A program made the translations under genes and the position numbers. The notes beneath the pieces are model-generated. The model saw only the letters and a program-made list of their open reading frames with translations, was not told the origin of the DNA and searched no databases. Positions 37,364 through 48,642 of a stretch of DNA of 64,000 nt are shown piece after piece. Source of the DNA: Prunus persica (taxonomy: Eukaryota > Streptophyta > Magnoliopsida > Rosales > Rosaceae); NCBI RefSeq assembly GCF_000346465.2, contig NC_034015.1, forward strand, positions 20,398,462 to 20,462,461. The letters run 5' to 3'. Positions within the stretch are counted from its first letter, which is position 1. Each line of letters begins with the position of its first letter.

Positions 37364-39948
37364 CAAAATATTTGGGTTCTTTTAAGGCTGGATGGATCGT
37401 CACTAGTCACCTCGCCGTGTGCCCATTGCTTCTGTAGAATCCTGCTCGTGTTTCTCGGATTTATATATGTTTCTTCTTTCTATATATATAATTTATATAT
37501 ATTCTCTCTCCCATCTGTGTCATCATTCGAAAAAGATAAAATGTAGTCCCGTTGTAATTAGCCGTTGTGTTCTCTCTCTCTCTCTTGGAACCTTAGCTGT
37601 AGCTGTACCTCCAGGTTAATTGCCTTGGTTAAACTGGGCAAGACAAGACGTGTATATTTTTTTTTGGCCATTTTTTCTGGTTAGATGTGGGAAATTTTTT
37701 TCATTGGTTTGGTTCACATTTGGATCGTTTAATACGGCTGAAACGTTAATGAATAATGACATCGGCTTGCACTGTTTTCTCTACCTTAGCAGTTTATTTA
37801 TTTATTTTATTTATTAGACGCCTCATTTTATATTTTCATAGAGAAAACTTGTAGTCTCTTTATGGGAAATAAGACTTGGAAATGAGAAATCAATTACTTT
37901 CCCATGTTTGGTAAGTCTAAGCATGGGAAATCGTTTCCATGGGAAAGTAAGGAGAGAAGTGAAGCTATCTTCTTAACTTGAGTTTTGTTTTCTCTCCTTA
38001 TAGGAAAGTTTGGAAAAATGAGCTAATATTAAATAAATATTTTTCATGACTATTTTCTCTCCATTAACAATTTAGAATTACAATATATCATTAAATGCAT
38101 TATTTTTTTTATTTAATTTAATATGGATATAATTGAAAATTTATACAAATTTTGTTTTTCATTCCTATTTAAAATAAACATGGGAAATTAAATAAAGTGA
38201 TATTTTCCGGTAACTTTCCTAACATTATCAAATGTGGAAAATGAATTTCTCATGTTCCCCTCAAATTTATTCCGTGAATCAAATGGTGCGGTACTGCACA
38301 AAGGAATCTCTTTAATCCAAAAAAAGAACAGAAAAATATGTTGACACTTGGTTTTGGCGGGCATGGTTTCGTTTCGTAGTTGGCCTGAAAGCTGTGGCTG
38401 GCTCATTCTGGGCCATTTCTATAGTGGGCCATGTCTGAAAGAGTTTAATTAAGGGAATCATAGAATATGTTGGAAGCTCAAACCCATATTAAAATTCTGT
38501 TATAAAAAGCCCCATATTTAAGGGATGTGTTGTTAATACAACTCATGAATGCACATAAATAGGTTGGAAGCTCTCATACCCAGCATGAGACCCCCACATG
38601 ATTAGGCAGCAATCCCAAGTGCTTAATTAGAGTTAACGGCGCAAATCACTACATTAATTATAGTATATTATTTATAACACGTGCCAACTACTCATGAATC
38701 CTATGCTCTTAACTCAGCTGGATTTGGTGGTTGATGTCGAATCCTATGAATCTCACCATTGTCTTCACAATAGTGAGATTCCGAAGGTAACGACGGTTTT
38801 AGGGATGACTTGTAAAGTAAAGAGATTCCGAAAGTAAAGAGACACTGATATGACTTGATAACTGATCTAATACGCATCCTATATAACATATTAATTGATT
38901 AATGGGAAAATGAGAATATTAACACCTAATCTCAAGTTAAGACTCCGACAAAATAAAAACACAGAGAAGAAGAGTTGAAACCGGTTTGTATAAAGCTAGG
39001 GGCCGCTTCCGGTTTTTAACAGCGAGAAGTTTTTAGCTGTAACCTCAGCCCAGCAGCATCTTCCTTATTTTCATGGCTGGCACTTTTGGAGTTTAGATAC
39101 GATGAATAGGAAGGCGACACGTTGCCGACATTCCAACACTTGTCACATGCTTGTCGCCATACTTCATCCTTACATTTGGAAACTCTGAAACACTTTAAGC
39201 TACAGATCATTATCCTTATTCCCCCACCACACTCTAAGTTTTATAGTTTATTTTTCACAACTTTGGGTTTAAGGATCCAAGTCTATTAACGTGTGGATTG
39301 TGGAGCGAGGATTAATACATTTATTTTGTTATTGTTCTATCATTATAACTTGGTTTCAAGAAATCCTACAAGAACTCATCATGTATGTAGCTCATCCATT
39401 TCTGTGTAAAGTTTTGAATTTAACTATTCCTGATTAAAGAGAAGAGGAAGAATCTAATTAGTTTTTGTTTTTGTTTCAAGTTATGAAGGATAAAGATCAG
39501 GTAAACCCCGGCCCACACTCTCAATCCCACAATGTATGTGCTGGTAAATCAGGAACTCCCACAACAGCAGTAGGGTTTGAACAACTGACCCCAAAGTTTA
39601 CAGTTGGCCCGGCTCATCCAAAGAGTGTAATTAGTTACCTCTTCAAAACTGATAACCATTAAATTGACTGTGTCACATGCATACATTATACATTACATCA
39701 ATGAGTACTATTGCTGATGTGGAAATTTCCTTGTACAATCAGACAGACATTTCCAGCATCAGCAATGTAGAGTAAAATTTAGTAAGTAAATGACTAAATT
39801 GTATATTTTAGGACGTAAAGCTGATTCAGAGAGAGTGACAGAAACTGATTTGGATTGAATGTATCGGCAGGCGGCACAAACTTCTAAGCTGCTACTGTCA
39901 AACCATGCATGTCAACCGCAAGCAGCGCTTCCACACGTGGCCTCTGCT

Positions 39949-40026
39949 CATTGGCAACCCTCCTCCAGTCATTCAATTTTCTACCACCTCCAGTCATTGG
40001 CAACCCTCCTCCAGTCATTCATTCAA

Positions 40027-40027
<1 letters not shown>
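39949..40027 (+). repeat. Imperfect 46-bp tandem duplication upstream of AUX/IAA
   Basis: CATTGGCAACCCTCCTCCAG followed by TCATTCAATT occurs at 39949-39978 and again at 39995-40028 with a four-base ATTC insertion. Confidence 0.85.

Positions 40028-40082
<55 letters not shown>
40026..40082 (+). repeat. Compound (CT)n(AT)n(GT)n microsatellite
   Basis: Three adjacent dinucleotide runs, about 20, 16 and 20 bases, lie ~165-220 bases before the AUX/IAA start codon, likely in its leader or core promoter. Likely length-polymorphic. Confidence 0.93.
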
Positions 40083-40246
40083 ACAGGTACATAGGTACAT
40101 AGAAGCTGCAGCAAAATCAACAACCACCACCACACGTTCACACCCTACAAAATCACCCAACACCAAGAAGCAGCATTTGATGTTTTTTGAGCATTGCATT
40201 TAGATTTTGGATTTTGGATTTTGGGACAGCATACTTACTAATCAAC

Positions 40247-41615
40247 ATGAACATGCCACCGGATGCTGTTGACGATGATGATGTCAGCAAAAGCATGGAT
40301 TTTAAGGACACTGAGCTCACCTTAGGACTGCCTGGTCGTCCACGACGTTGTTCTTCATCAGCAGCTGATCATTTCTTCGGAGGAATCAAGAGTGGTAGCT
40401 GCAGCGTGAAACGGGGGTTCATGGAGACCGTTGATCAGAATATTGGCCTGGAAAGCTTTACCAGCTGCGAGCCACGTAGCCAAATCAAAGTGGATGGGAA
40501 GTTGGAAGCTCATTACAACAACTACTCCTCCTCCAGCTCAAGTAGCAGGACAACTACTGCCGTGAAATCCCCAGCTGCAATGTAACTACACATAAAAATG
40601 TTGCTTTAATTTGTGGTGAAATGGTCTTTTTCTATATACTATTTGACGAGATTGTCATCAGACTGTGAAATTATTAGACGAGGAGAGTTCTTTGGGATTT
40701 GTATATGTCATAGTGTCGTCGTCGTGTACATGTTATCAATTGATAGTATGTGTGTTTGGGGTTTTGATATTCAGGGCAAGAGTAGTTGGGTGGCCTCCAG
40801 TGAGATCGTTGAGACAGAAGGCGTTGGTGGAGAGCAAGATGAAGAGCAAGAGCACGTATGTAAAAGTGGGTGCAGATGGAGCTCCTTACTTGCGGAAACT
40901 AGACTTAGACATGTACAAAAGTTATCAGGAGCTATTGAGAGCCTTAGACCAAATGTTCCCTTCCTTCATTACAAGCGGTGAGCATAATATTGCTTAATTA
41001 GTTGTTATATATACACTAATTACAAGGTTATTAATAATTAATTACTTGGTCTTACTTATGTGTGTAAATGTTAAAAAATTATATGGATCGTTAATGGTTT
41101 AATTAGGTAAGTATGTGGAGGATACTACGAGCAACCAGGAGCAGCTTATGAAACCTGCAGTGAAAGGAATGGATGAATATATGGTGATGACATATGAAGA
41201 CAAGGATGGGGACTGGATGTTAGTTGGAGACGTCCCTTGGAAGTAAGAGTTCTATTTTCAACTGCTGCTGATGAAATATAAAAGTGTGTTCACTTCACAG
41301 AGACATTAATTTCTAAAATATATGCATGGTTGTGTGATGGGTGCAGAATGTTTATAGAATCATGCAAGCGTATTCGGTTGATGAAAAGTTCAGAGGCTGT
41401 TGGGATAGGTAAACTAGCTAATGGCCTACTGCTTTACTTCACTATAAACAAATTATTTCTCAATAATTTTCTCCATTTTTAGTATTTAATGCAAACTTCT
41501 TCTTCTTCTTCTTCTTTAAAAGGTTGTCATATGTTGATATTTATGTCTGCAATTATTTATATGCATTGCAAATTTGCATGCAGCTCCAAGGACGTCTCAG
41601 GTTCTGCCACAATGA
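40247..41615 (+). pseudogene. AUX/IAA auxin-response repressor with a +1 frameshift in domain IV
   Basis: Five exons by homology: 40247-40581, 40775-40977, 41107-41243, 41347-41408, 41584-41615. Domain I with the EAR repressor motif (TELTLGLPGR) recruits TOPLESS; domain II degron VVGWPPVRS binds TIR1/AFB and auxin; domain III (YVKVGADGAPYLRKLDL) and domain IV (YEDKDGDWM, then LVGDVPW) form the PB1 region that binds ARF factors. Splice phases require the canonical frame on both sides, but after GACTGGATG at 41211-41219 there is one T too many (TTTAGTT where TTAGTT is expected), so exon lengths sum to 769, not a multiple of three. Translation through it loses LVGDVPW and the last two exons. Either a recent pseudogene, a truncated allele, or a sequencing error. 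Domain II continues LRQK rather than the usual YRKN. Confidence 0.85.
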
Positions 41616-43685
41616 AATGAATGGTACTGATCAAGCACATGTACGTACATATATTAGATGGGCCCTGTGTTTTTCTTATTAATTAGGACCATATCAGTGT
41701 TTAGGATCCAACACAGACCCCTCCTTTTTCTGGTTTTCTGTTTTTTTTCCCATCAGTGAGAATAAGAGAGAAATCTAGATTGTACCCTTTTCTTTTCACC
41801 TTTTTATTCCAATTTCATGTCTTTCAGTGGATCTTGATTGTAATTACAGCTAGCGTGCTTTCATGACCTTTGTTTGCTGACACCATCATCATATATCTCA
41901 TGAATGAGTGAGTACACTGTACATGTACTGAATCAAAGTCATGTGCAATTTGCTGTTAAATTCTCCCAAATATTAATAACTTCCCCATTAAATATTAATT
42001 ATCCTTAATTTGGTGTTCCTAAATAAGATTATTAAATATACACCACCTATCATTTATTTTCTAATATGTCATAAGAGTAAGTAAACTCAATGGGATCTGT
42101 GTTTACAAGGTCAAACAGGGCAAAGCAAAGGCATAATTAAATTAATCCAAGCGAATACATTCTGAATTCTTCTCAGTGGGATGGAAGGGCCAAACCAAAT
42201 GGCCAATGGGCCATGACCCTTTTGAGAAAATTGCTCCGGCTTAAAAAGCAGAGCTGCTAAAACGCTAGCTTTTTTACTGGCAAAGCATAATTCGGCCAAG
42301 AAAGTGAAGCAATGTATTATTACATTGGAGTTACCAGAAATAAAGTTACTGCTATGTGAATCATTTGGTCTTCTCTGCTTATAAGTAGCTCCTCCGACCT
42401 TTTAGCATATGATTTTTTAAATGTACATGTTTTCTCTCCTTACCAACTTATAAAGGAACACCCTGTGGGTGTGGTGTGTGGGGGCTAGAACAAGACTTGG
42501 GCTTGGCCCTATATTTTGTCATTTTGTTATCATTTTGATCCCATCATTGTCTTTTGGGAACAATTGAACAAATCAAAGACTTAACCTTTACTTAAATTTG
42601 CCAACATAATGGTTCTTTTTAAGATTCTTTCTTCAAGGATAATGATTTATTAAGGGTTTTATGTTAAAGATTGGTTAAAAAATTTTAATTTAAGACGTCA
42701 TTGAATCGTATATATGAAAATTATGTAACCCACTTACATATCTAATAGATGACTGATATTAAAAATTCTTAACGAATGCTTAACATAAAATCCTTAAGGG
42801 AGAAACTTCCTTCAAGACAAAGAATCAGCCTTTTGGAATTGACAGAAGATTAACAGCAGAAGACACACAGTTAAACCAGAAAACAGTATCTAAAGCCGAG
42901 CAAGTAAAAGAATATTTACTGCAGAAGAGGTGAGGCGGTTTGTGTGTTTTCTTTTGGATAAAGGTTGGGACTTGAATTATGCCAAATCTACCCTCTTCTT
43001 TTTCTTGGGGCTAATCAAATCAAATATCAGTAAATCAATTGCCAACAAAAATACCAGTTAAAGAAAAAAAAAACCATCATACTAGGGTTGGTGCTACTGC
43101 TACCTGGTACAATAAGGCTGCTTTCGGTGCCCCACAAGTACAATAATAGCAAAACTTTTACCAAATGAAAATCCAATCCAGATCTTTTTCAGCTCAGTCA
43201 AGCAAAGCTTTGAGAATATTATGAATAGTTTTTTCATACATTTTTATTTTTAATTTCTTTCTTTACCAACTGAACCCAAAGTTTCAAACTTTAATTTTGT
43301 ATTGCTTATTACCCAATATATTATTTTCCTTACCTTCTGTTGGTGGAGACTGGTACCTGCAATTCTCAGAAAATGCCACACCGCCTATTCTCTTGTATCG
43401 AGGACCTCTTAGTGATCTTCCATGGAGGTCCCTCCGTAGTCCAACATAAAAGGAAATAGTGGATCAAAATCATTTCGAAAAGAGACAGCTCCACAGCCAA
43501 ACACAGCCTTTCTCTGCCTGCCGTATGTATTTTTTTTAATTTTATTTCAAAGTAAATTGCTTTCTCGACCAAAATTACATTTTGGGTAGTTTTGAGGTTA
43601 TCATGAGCTCTTTCTGTGCTTCTCTCCTTTGCTAAAAAGGTCTCTCTGTGTTGTTTTTCAAGCATATCCAGCAGCTCAAAAACAG
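41616..43685. other. Intergenic DNA, AUX/IAA to PP2A B'
   Basis: No gene supported. The right end (about 43500-43685) probably holds the untranslated first exon of the PP2A gene, since a plausible donor (AAACAG/GTTTCT) sits at 43686. Short frames on either strand show no family features. Confidence 0.45.
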
Positions 43686-44514
43686 GTTTCTCTCTCTCTC
43701 TCTCTCTCTCTCTGAATGTTTAGTTTAGCTGAAGTGCAGAGACTTCCAAGTTCTTATCTTTAACATAAATTCAGAGTATGCATTGTATAGATCATGGCCA
43801 AGCTTTCTTTTTTAAGAGAGTCTTATGATTTCTGATCTGGTTTTGGTCGTCAGTCTAGTACGTGTGCTGCAGTGTAGATCTATGTTATAATTCTCTTTTT
43901 GTTCTCATACTTTTGTTCCAGATCTGAGTTTCCATTGACCAATTTGGTTGCTGTACCAAAATCTAATAACTTTATGCATTTATTATTTTTATTATCTTAT
44001 AATTTTTGCTAATTAGTTGTTTCTTTCTTTTCTGGTCTGGTATGGTCTGGTCTGGTTGATGTCTTCTTTAGTAAGCCTAAAGTATTTATTAGATTTTCAT
44101 TGATATACAAATTCTTCATGTTTTGAATTATTTGCTTTTGAGTTTGATCTGGATTTACCATCTGCTGGACAATGACATTAGTATTAGTTACTTGGCAACT
44201 CTACTGCCAAAGGGCGTGAAAGATTCATTTCAGTTGTTACTTGCGTAGGCTTTCTGTCTGGATTTTACTGAAGAAATATGGTCATGTAGATATTACTCTG
44301 ATTTGAAGACCACTTGTTTAGTGGTGCTCTGCTCAGTCCGTCTTTCATTTCCAGTTACTACTTATGCAGTTGAAGTCTTTTGTTGCCTTTTAACAATCCT
44401 AGTATAAACCATTGTGCTATGCTCAATGATATTCTGTTTGAGAGTTTTATGTATTGATGTATGGATTCGTTTGCTACAACTTAATCCATGTAACGTATTG
44501 GCTGGATTTTGCAG
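43686..44514 (+). other. Probable 5' UTR intron of the PP2A B' gene
   Basis: Donor at 43686 runs directly into a (CT)n tract of ~28 bases; the acceptor TTTTGCAG ends at 44514, ten bases before the start codon. T-rich throughout. Inferred from signals only. Confidence 0.55.
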
Positions 44515-44524
44515 GAGTTCCACC

Positions 44525-46245
44525 ATGCTTAAGCAAATTCTAAGCAAACTCCCCCGCAAGTCGCCAAAATCTGATTCATTAGATTCTGCAGGGAGTGATT
44601 CTGGCAGCAATACTCCCAATTTGGGCAATGGGTTCCAATGTACAATTGGTGGCAGTTCTCTTACAAGCAAATTAAATGTTGTCAAACGGGTGTCTTCAGC
44701 AGTTTTCCCATCAAGCATTGCAGCTGGAGCTGAGGCAGTAGAGCCCCATCTATCCTTCAAAGAGGTTTCAAATCCACAGAAGCATAATCTGTTTATCAGC
44801 AAGCTGAACCTTTGCTGCGAGTTCATTGATTCCAGTGATCCAGTTAAGCAAGATCTTAAACGTGAAACATTGATAGAACTTGTTGATTTTGTTTCTTCTG
44901 GATCTGCAAAGTTCAGTGAACCAGCGATTTCTGCCTTGTGTAAGATGTGTGCAATGAACCTGTTTAGAGTTTTCCCACCTAAATACCGATCTAATTTTAC
45001 TGGGGGTGAAACAGACGATGAAGAACCATTGTTTGATCCTGCTTGGTCACATCTGCAAATTGTGTATGATCTTCTGGTTCGGTTTATCAGTTATAGTTCA
45101 CTTGACATAAAGGTGGCGAAAAAGCATGTGGATCATTCTTTTATCGTAAAATTACTTGATCTCTTTGACTCTGAGGACCCAAGAGAAAGAGACTGTTTGA
45201 AAACCATTCTGCATAGGATTTATGGAAAATTCATGGTACACAGACCTTTTATAAGAAAAGCTGTCAGCAATATCATATATCGGTTTGTTTTCGAAACTGA
45301 AAGGCATAATGGAATTTCGGAGCTGTTGGAGATTTTTGGGAGTGTAATTAGCGGGTTTGCTTTGCCACTGAAGGAGGAACACAAGATATTTTTGTGGAGG
45401 GCTCTGATTCCTCTACACAAACCAAAGTCAGTGGGTATTTATCATCAGCAATTGACATATTGTGTTGTACAGTTTATAGATAAGGATCCGAAGTTGGCAA
45501 GTACTGTAATAAAAGGGTTGTTGAAGTACTGGCCAGTAACAAATAGCCAGAAGGAGTTGATGTTTTTGAGTGAGTTAGAAGAGGTTTTGGAAATGACTAG
45601 CATGGACGAGTTCCAAAAGGTCATGGTCCCACTGTTCCGGCGAATAAGATGCTGCCTCAATAGTTCCCATTACCAGGTAATATTATGCTGCATAGATTGG
45701 ATCTCCCTGCCCAAATTGTAATTATTGTACTTCTTGGTTTCGTAGTTTGGTTTTCTTTATTTGGCCGAAAATCTGCTTGATGATAATAAAGAGCCATGTA
45801 TTAGCATCACAATGGGGAGGTGAAGCTGTTAAATGATATTATTTCATCCCTTTTCCTTTTCTTTTTTGACATTTTTTCTTCTTTTCAGGTGGCTGAACGA
45901 TCTCACTTGCTGTGGAACAATGAACACATCCTTAACCTTATTGCGCATAACCGCCAGGTGATCTTGCCGCTTGTCTTCCCAGCGATTGAGCGAAACACCC
46001 AAAACCACTGGAATCAAGCAGTGTTGAACCTGACGCTGAACGTGAAGAAGATGTTTAGCGATATGGATGAGGAGCTGGTACTTGCCTGCCAATGTAAGTT
46101 GGAGGAGGAAGATATAAGGTCAAGCGCTGCAGCTGAGAAGCGCAGGTTAACATGGGAACGCTTGGAAACTGCTGCTGGTGTCCAACCCGTAGCTTGTAAC
46201 TTTTTAGCTCCGATAAAGACTGCTGCTTGTCCTGTTGTCTGCTAA
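44525..46245 (+). CDS. PP2A regulatory subunit B' (B56), kappa-like
   Basis: Two exons, 44525-45676 and 45889-46245 (TAA), 502 aa. The B56 HEAT-like repeat domain spans about residues 80-480, with family signatures LFDSEDPRERDCLKTILHRI, GKFMVHRPFIRKA, and LKEEHKIFLWRALIPLHKP. The start MLKQILSKLPRKSPKSD and the VSSAVFPSSIAAG segment match the Arabidopsis B' kappa type rather than gamma/zeta. B56 subunits select substrates (LxxIxE peptides) for the PP2A trimer; plant members act in brassinosteroid, immune and stress signalling, and B' kappa itself is little studied. I start at 44525, since the frame extended to 44414 runs back through the presumed leader intron. Confidence 0.95.
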
Positions 46246-47473
46246 ATTCTCAAGTAACGGAATTTGGCATGCATAATGTGACAGCTCTAATTGAGTATCA
46301 AAATTTTGGTTCTGAATCGGACCAAGAGATGACTAATGGATTCGTGTTAGTGCTTGGATGTTGTTTTGAATTGTATTGATCATGATCCTGCTGCGCTGAA
46401 GAAGATCGTAAGGAACCCTTTTGCTTGACGTTATGTTTGTTGACACATCTTGTATCTTTACAGAAGGGTGGTTTGTTGTGGCCTGTCGTTTGTAAGTTGT
46501 ATTTTGTCTCCCTATTAATTAGATGGTGATCGTGCTTATGAATGTTAAGCCATTGGCTTTCCAATGTCCAAAAGATGTATAGCTAAATTTATGTCCTCCC
46601 CATTTCGTTTTTTTTTTTTGGGAGGTGGGTAGTTTTCGGGTTTGGGACAACATGTTTGACCTGCGCTAGCACGGAATCACATGTACTAGGTGAAGTTCAT
46701 AAATCTAAATGTTGTTACACTGACTTTTGGAACAACTTTTCACTGATGTATGCTACAGATTTTTGTGTTATTGTGTTAGTGCTTTTGTCTTGCTTGTGAA
46801 AAAAGGCATTTAGAGTAGATAAACTTTGGATCTTCTTCTGCACATTAAAGGGTCATCTATAAATCTAGATTCCAATGCTAAATGATGTGTCATGTTTTAG
46901 TAGGGATCCACTCATGGAAAGATAAAGCTGGATCACGGGAAGCCCCGCTGGTCATGCCATTGGAATTTGACTTCCATCTTCATTTGGACGGAGACCTCAC
47001 ATCGCCTGCAAGAATGTGTAGAGATACCTATGTATGTATGTATGTATGTATTTATGTCCGTCTGTCTGTCTAGTGTCCGTCCACCTGCCTACTGAAGCTC
47101 ATAAAGAAGAATCATGAAGGAGACGAATGAAACGAGCCGTATAATGTTGATGACATAATTATAATTTATGAATTACAACTCACAAGCTGTACCAGCCAAA
47201 ATATCCTCTCTTTTTTTTCTTTTTTTTTTTTTTTTTTTTTTTTTTTGTGGTTACAAGTTATGCATGAGGAGGAATCGGATTATAGATGTTACATGGGGGG
47301 ACCAACAATTAATACCAAATGGGACACTACCATCATTCAATTCAATGACAAAAATCGTTGGCTTTTATCATCCATCCGAATTTGTAAGCCTCAATTTGTT
47401 GTTGCACAGCAATCTAACAGCATTCTCTGTTTTTCTGTGTTGCTTTTGGTGGGAGAAAGAAACACACGAGAAA
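46246..47473. other. Spacer with microsatellites before the CYSTM-like gene
   Basis: PP2A 3' UTR, then low-complexity DNA: a (TATG)n tract at about 47027-47050, a CTGT/CCGT tract just after, and an almost pure T run at 47206-47246. No supported gene. The T run lies in or near the CYSTM promoter. Confidence 0.5.
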
Positions 47474-47755
47474 ATGGATGCACCGCCAGGGTATCAAGAA
47501 ATGTCGAGTGTTGAGCATATTAAAAGGCGCCATGAGGAGAAAGGCTGCCTCTACGCTTGGTTAGTATGAACTCGGTCAGTTACCCTTTTACTCATCCTTT
47601 TTCGACTGAATTTATATATATATATATATATATAATTGTTTCCCCCCTTGCTTTTGTGATTGTTGTGACGCAGTTTGTTTACCCTGTGTTGCTGTTTCTG
47701 CTGCTATGAGACTTGTGAATGTTGTTTAGACATACTTTGCTGTTCCTGCTCTTGA
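47474..47755 (+). CDS. Small cysteine-rich CYSTM-like membrane protein, 55 aa
   Basis: Two exons, 47474-47559 and 47674-47755 (TGA), joined in phase 2 by a 114-base GT-AG intron. The N-terminal half is soluble (MDAPPGYQEMSSVEHIKRRH, EEKG). The C-terminal half, from [20 protein letters not shown] onwards, is a cysteine-dense hydrophobic segment with 13 Cys in 28 residues. Proline-containing soluble head plus Cys-rich membrane tail is the CYSTM layout, found in small stress-related plasma-membrane proteins of plants and fungi. The splice is inferred: without it the frame ends after WLV with no cysteine tail, while with it both the CYSTM pattern and GT-AG rules are met. Specific family member not recognised; function unknown beyond likely stress or heavy-metal association. 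Confidence 0.72.
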
Positions 47756-48642
47756 TAACATGGAGAGGGGAGAGGAGAGAAATATTTCTCATGAATAAAT
47801 TATGTAATTGGTTTTTAAGGGAAGACATAAACTTCTTCAAATAATTCCATTTTCCCGGTGAAAATGGATGAAATCCTCAATTCCGTTTTAGATTTGAGCT
47901 TATATATGCATCTGTAATATGTAATATGTAATATGTATATGAATATGAAGATATGGTGTGGGTACCTTTACTGAAGGAAAAAATATATAGTGATCAGTAC
48001 AATATTTTGATATCTAATTCGATGATTACTTTCCTTTGCCAGCACACCTTAAACTAATTATCACACACATCTCTTTTTAACCAACATATCTTTTCACAAG
48101 CATGTAAATTTCGGTTATCAATAATATCCGAGACATGCAATGATTATGTAGAGCACCTGCTGTAAGGCACGATTAAATTAAATAGGGCTGGACACGGTTC
48201 GGTAACTTTGGCCAACAGAAAAAATTCAACAAAATTCAAGAGAATGATCTTAAGTCCCACCCGGCTGCCTGTTTTGCAGCTGAAAAACGTATAGAACACT
48301 ACTGGTTTAGAAGACACAGAAAATATGCACGACGGAAAATAAGTAAATTAAATGCACACGTTCTCTATATCCCCAATATATGTTGAGCAAGATACAGTAA
48401 CCATCATTATCCACTAACACATGCTTTAAAATTTCGTGTACATAATTGTCACAGCCAGTGTTTACCTTAACTCACTAATCCGTCTCGAAGTATCAGTTCC
48501 TCAAAACCCTCTGTGAAGCCCGCTTATCAGTAGGTTAGCATTTAGAAAACTCTTTTTCAAATCATGGTTTACAAGGACACACGCTATGGTGCTGGTACAT
48601 GGTTGATCTGAGCTGACGATCATTCAGTTGAGCAGGTTAATT
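47756..48642. other. Convergent spacer between CYSTM-like gene and DUF92 gene
   Basis: The two genes point at each other, so this stretch holds both 3' UTRs. AT-rich, with a short run of TAATATG repeats near 47915-47935. Nothing else recognised. Confidence 0.45.

Larger units (their letters stand above)
37364..40246. other. Intergenic DNA, FATB to AUX/IAA
   Basis: FATB 3' UTR (AT and CT microsatellite-like tracts near 37480-37590) is followed by AT-rich sequence without a supported gene. On the minus strand near 39497-39600 a GGGTTTGAAC-type B-box-like word and CCGGGG/GGTTTACC text suggest a possible SINE fragment, at low confidence. The right end holds a short duplication and a compound microsatellite upstream of the AUX/IAA start. 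Confidence 0.45.

Noticed and set aside
37860..38260. Possible hAT-like MITE with GGGAAAG words
   Set aside because: Repeated words are seen, but no convincing matching ends or target duplication.
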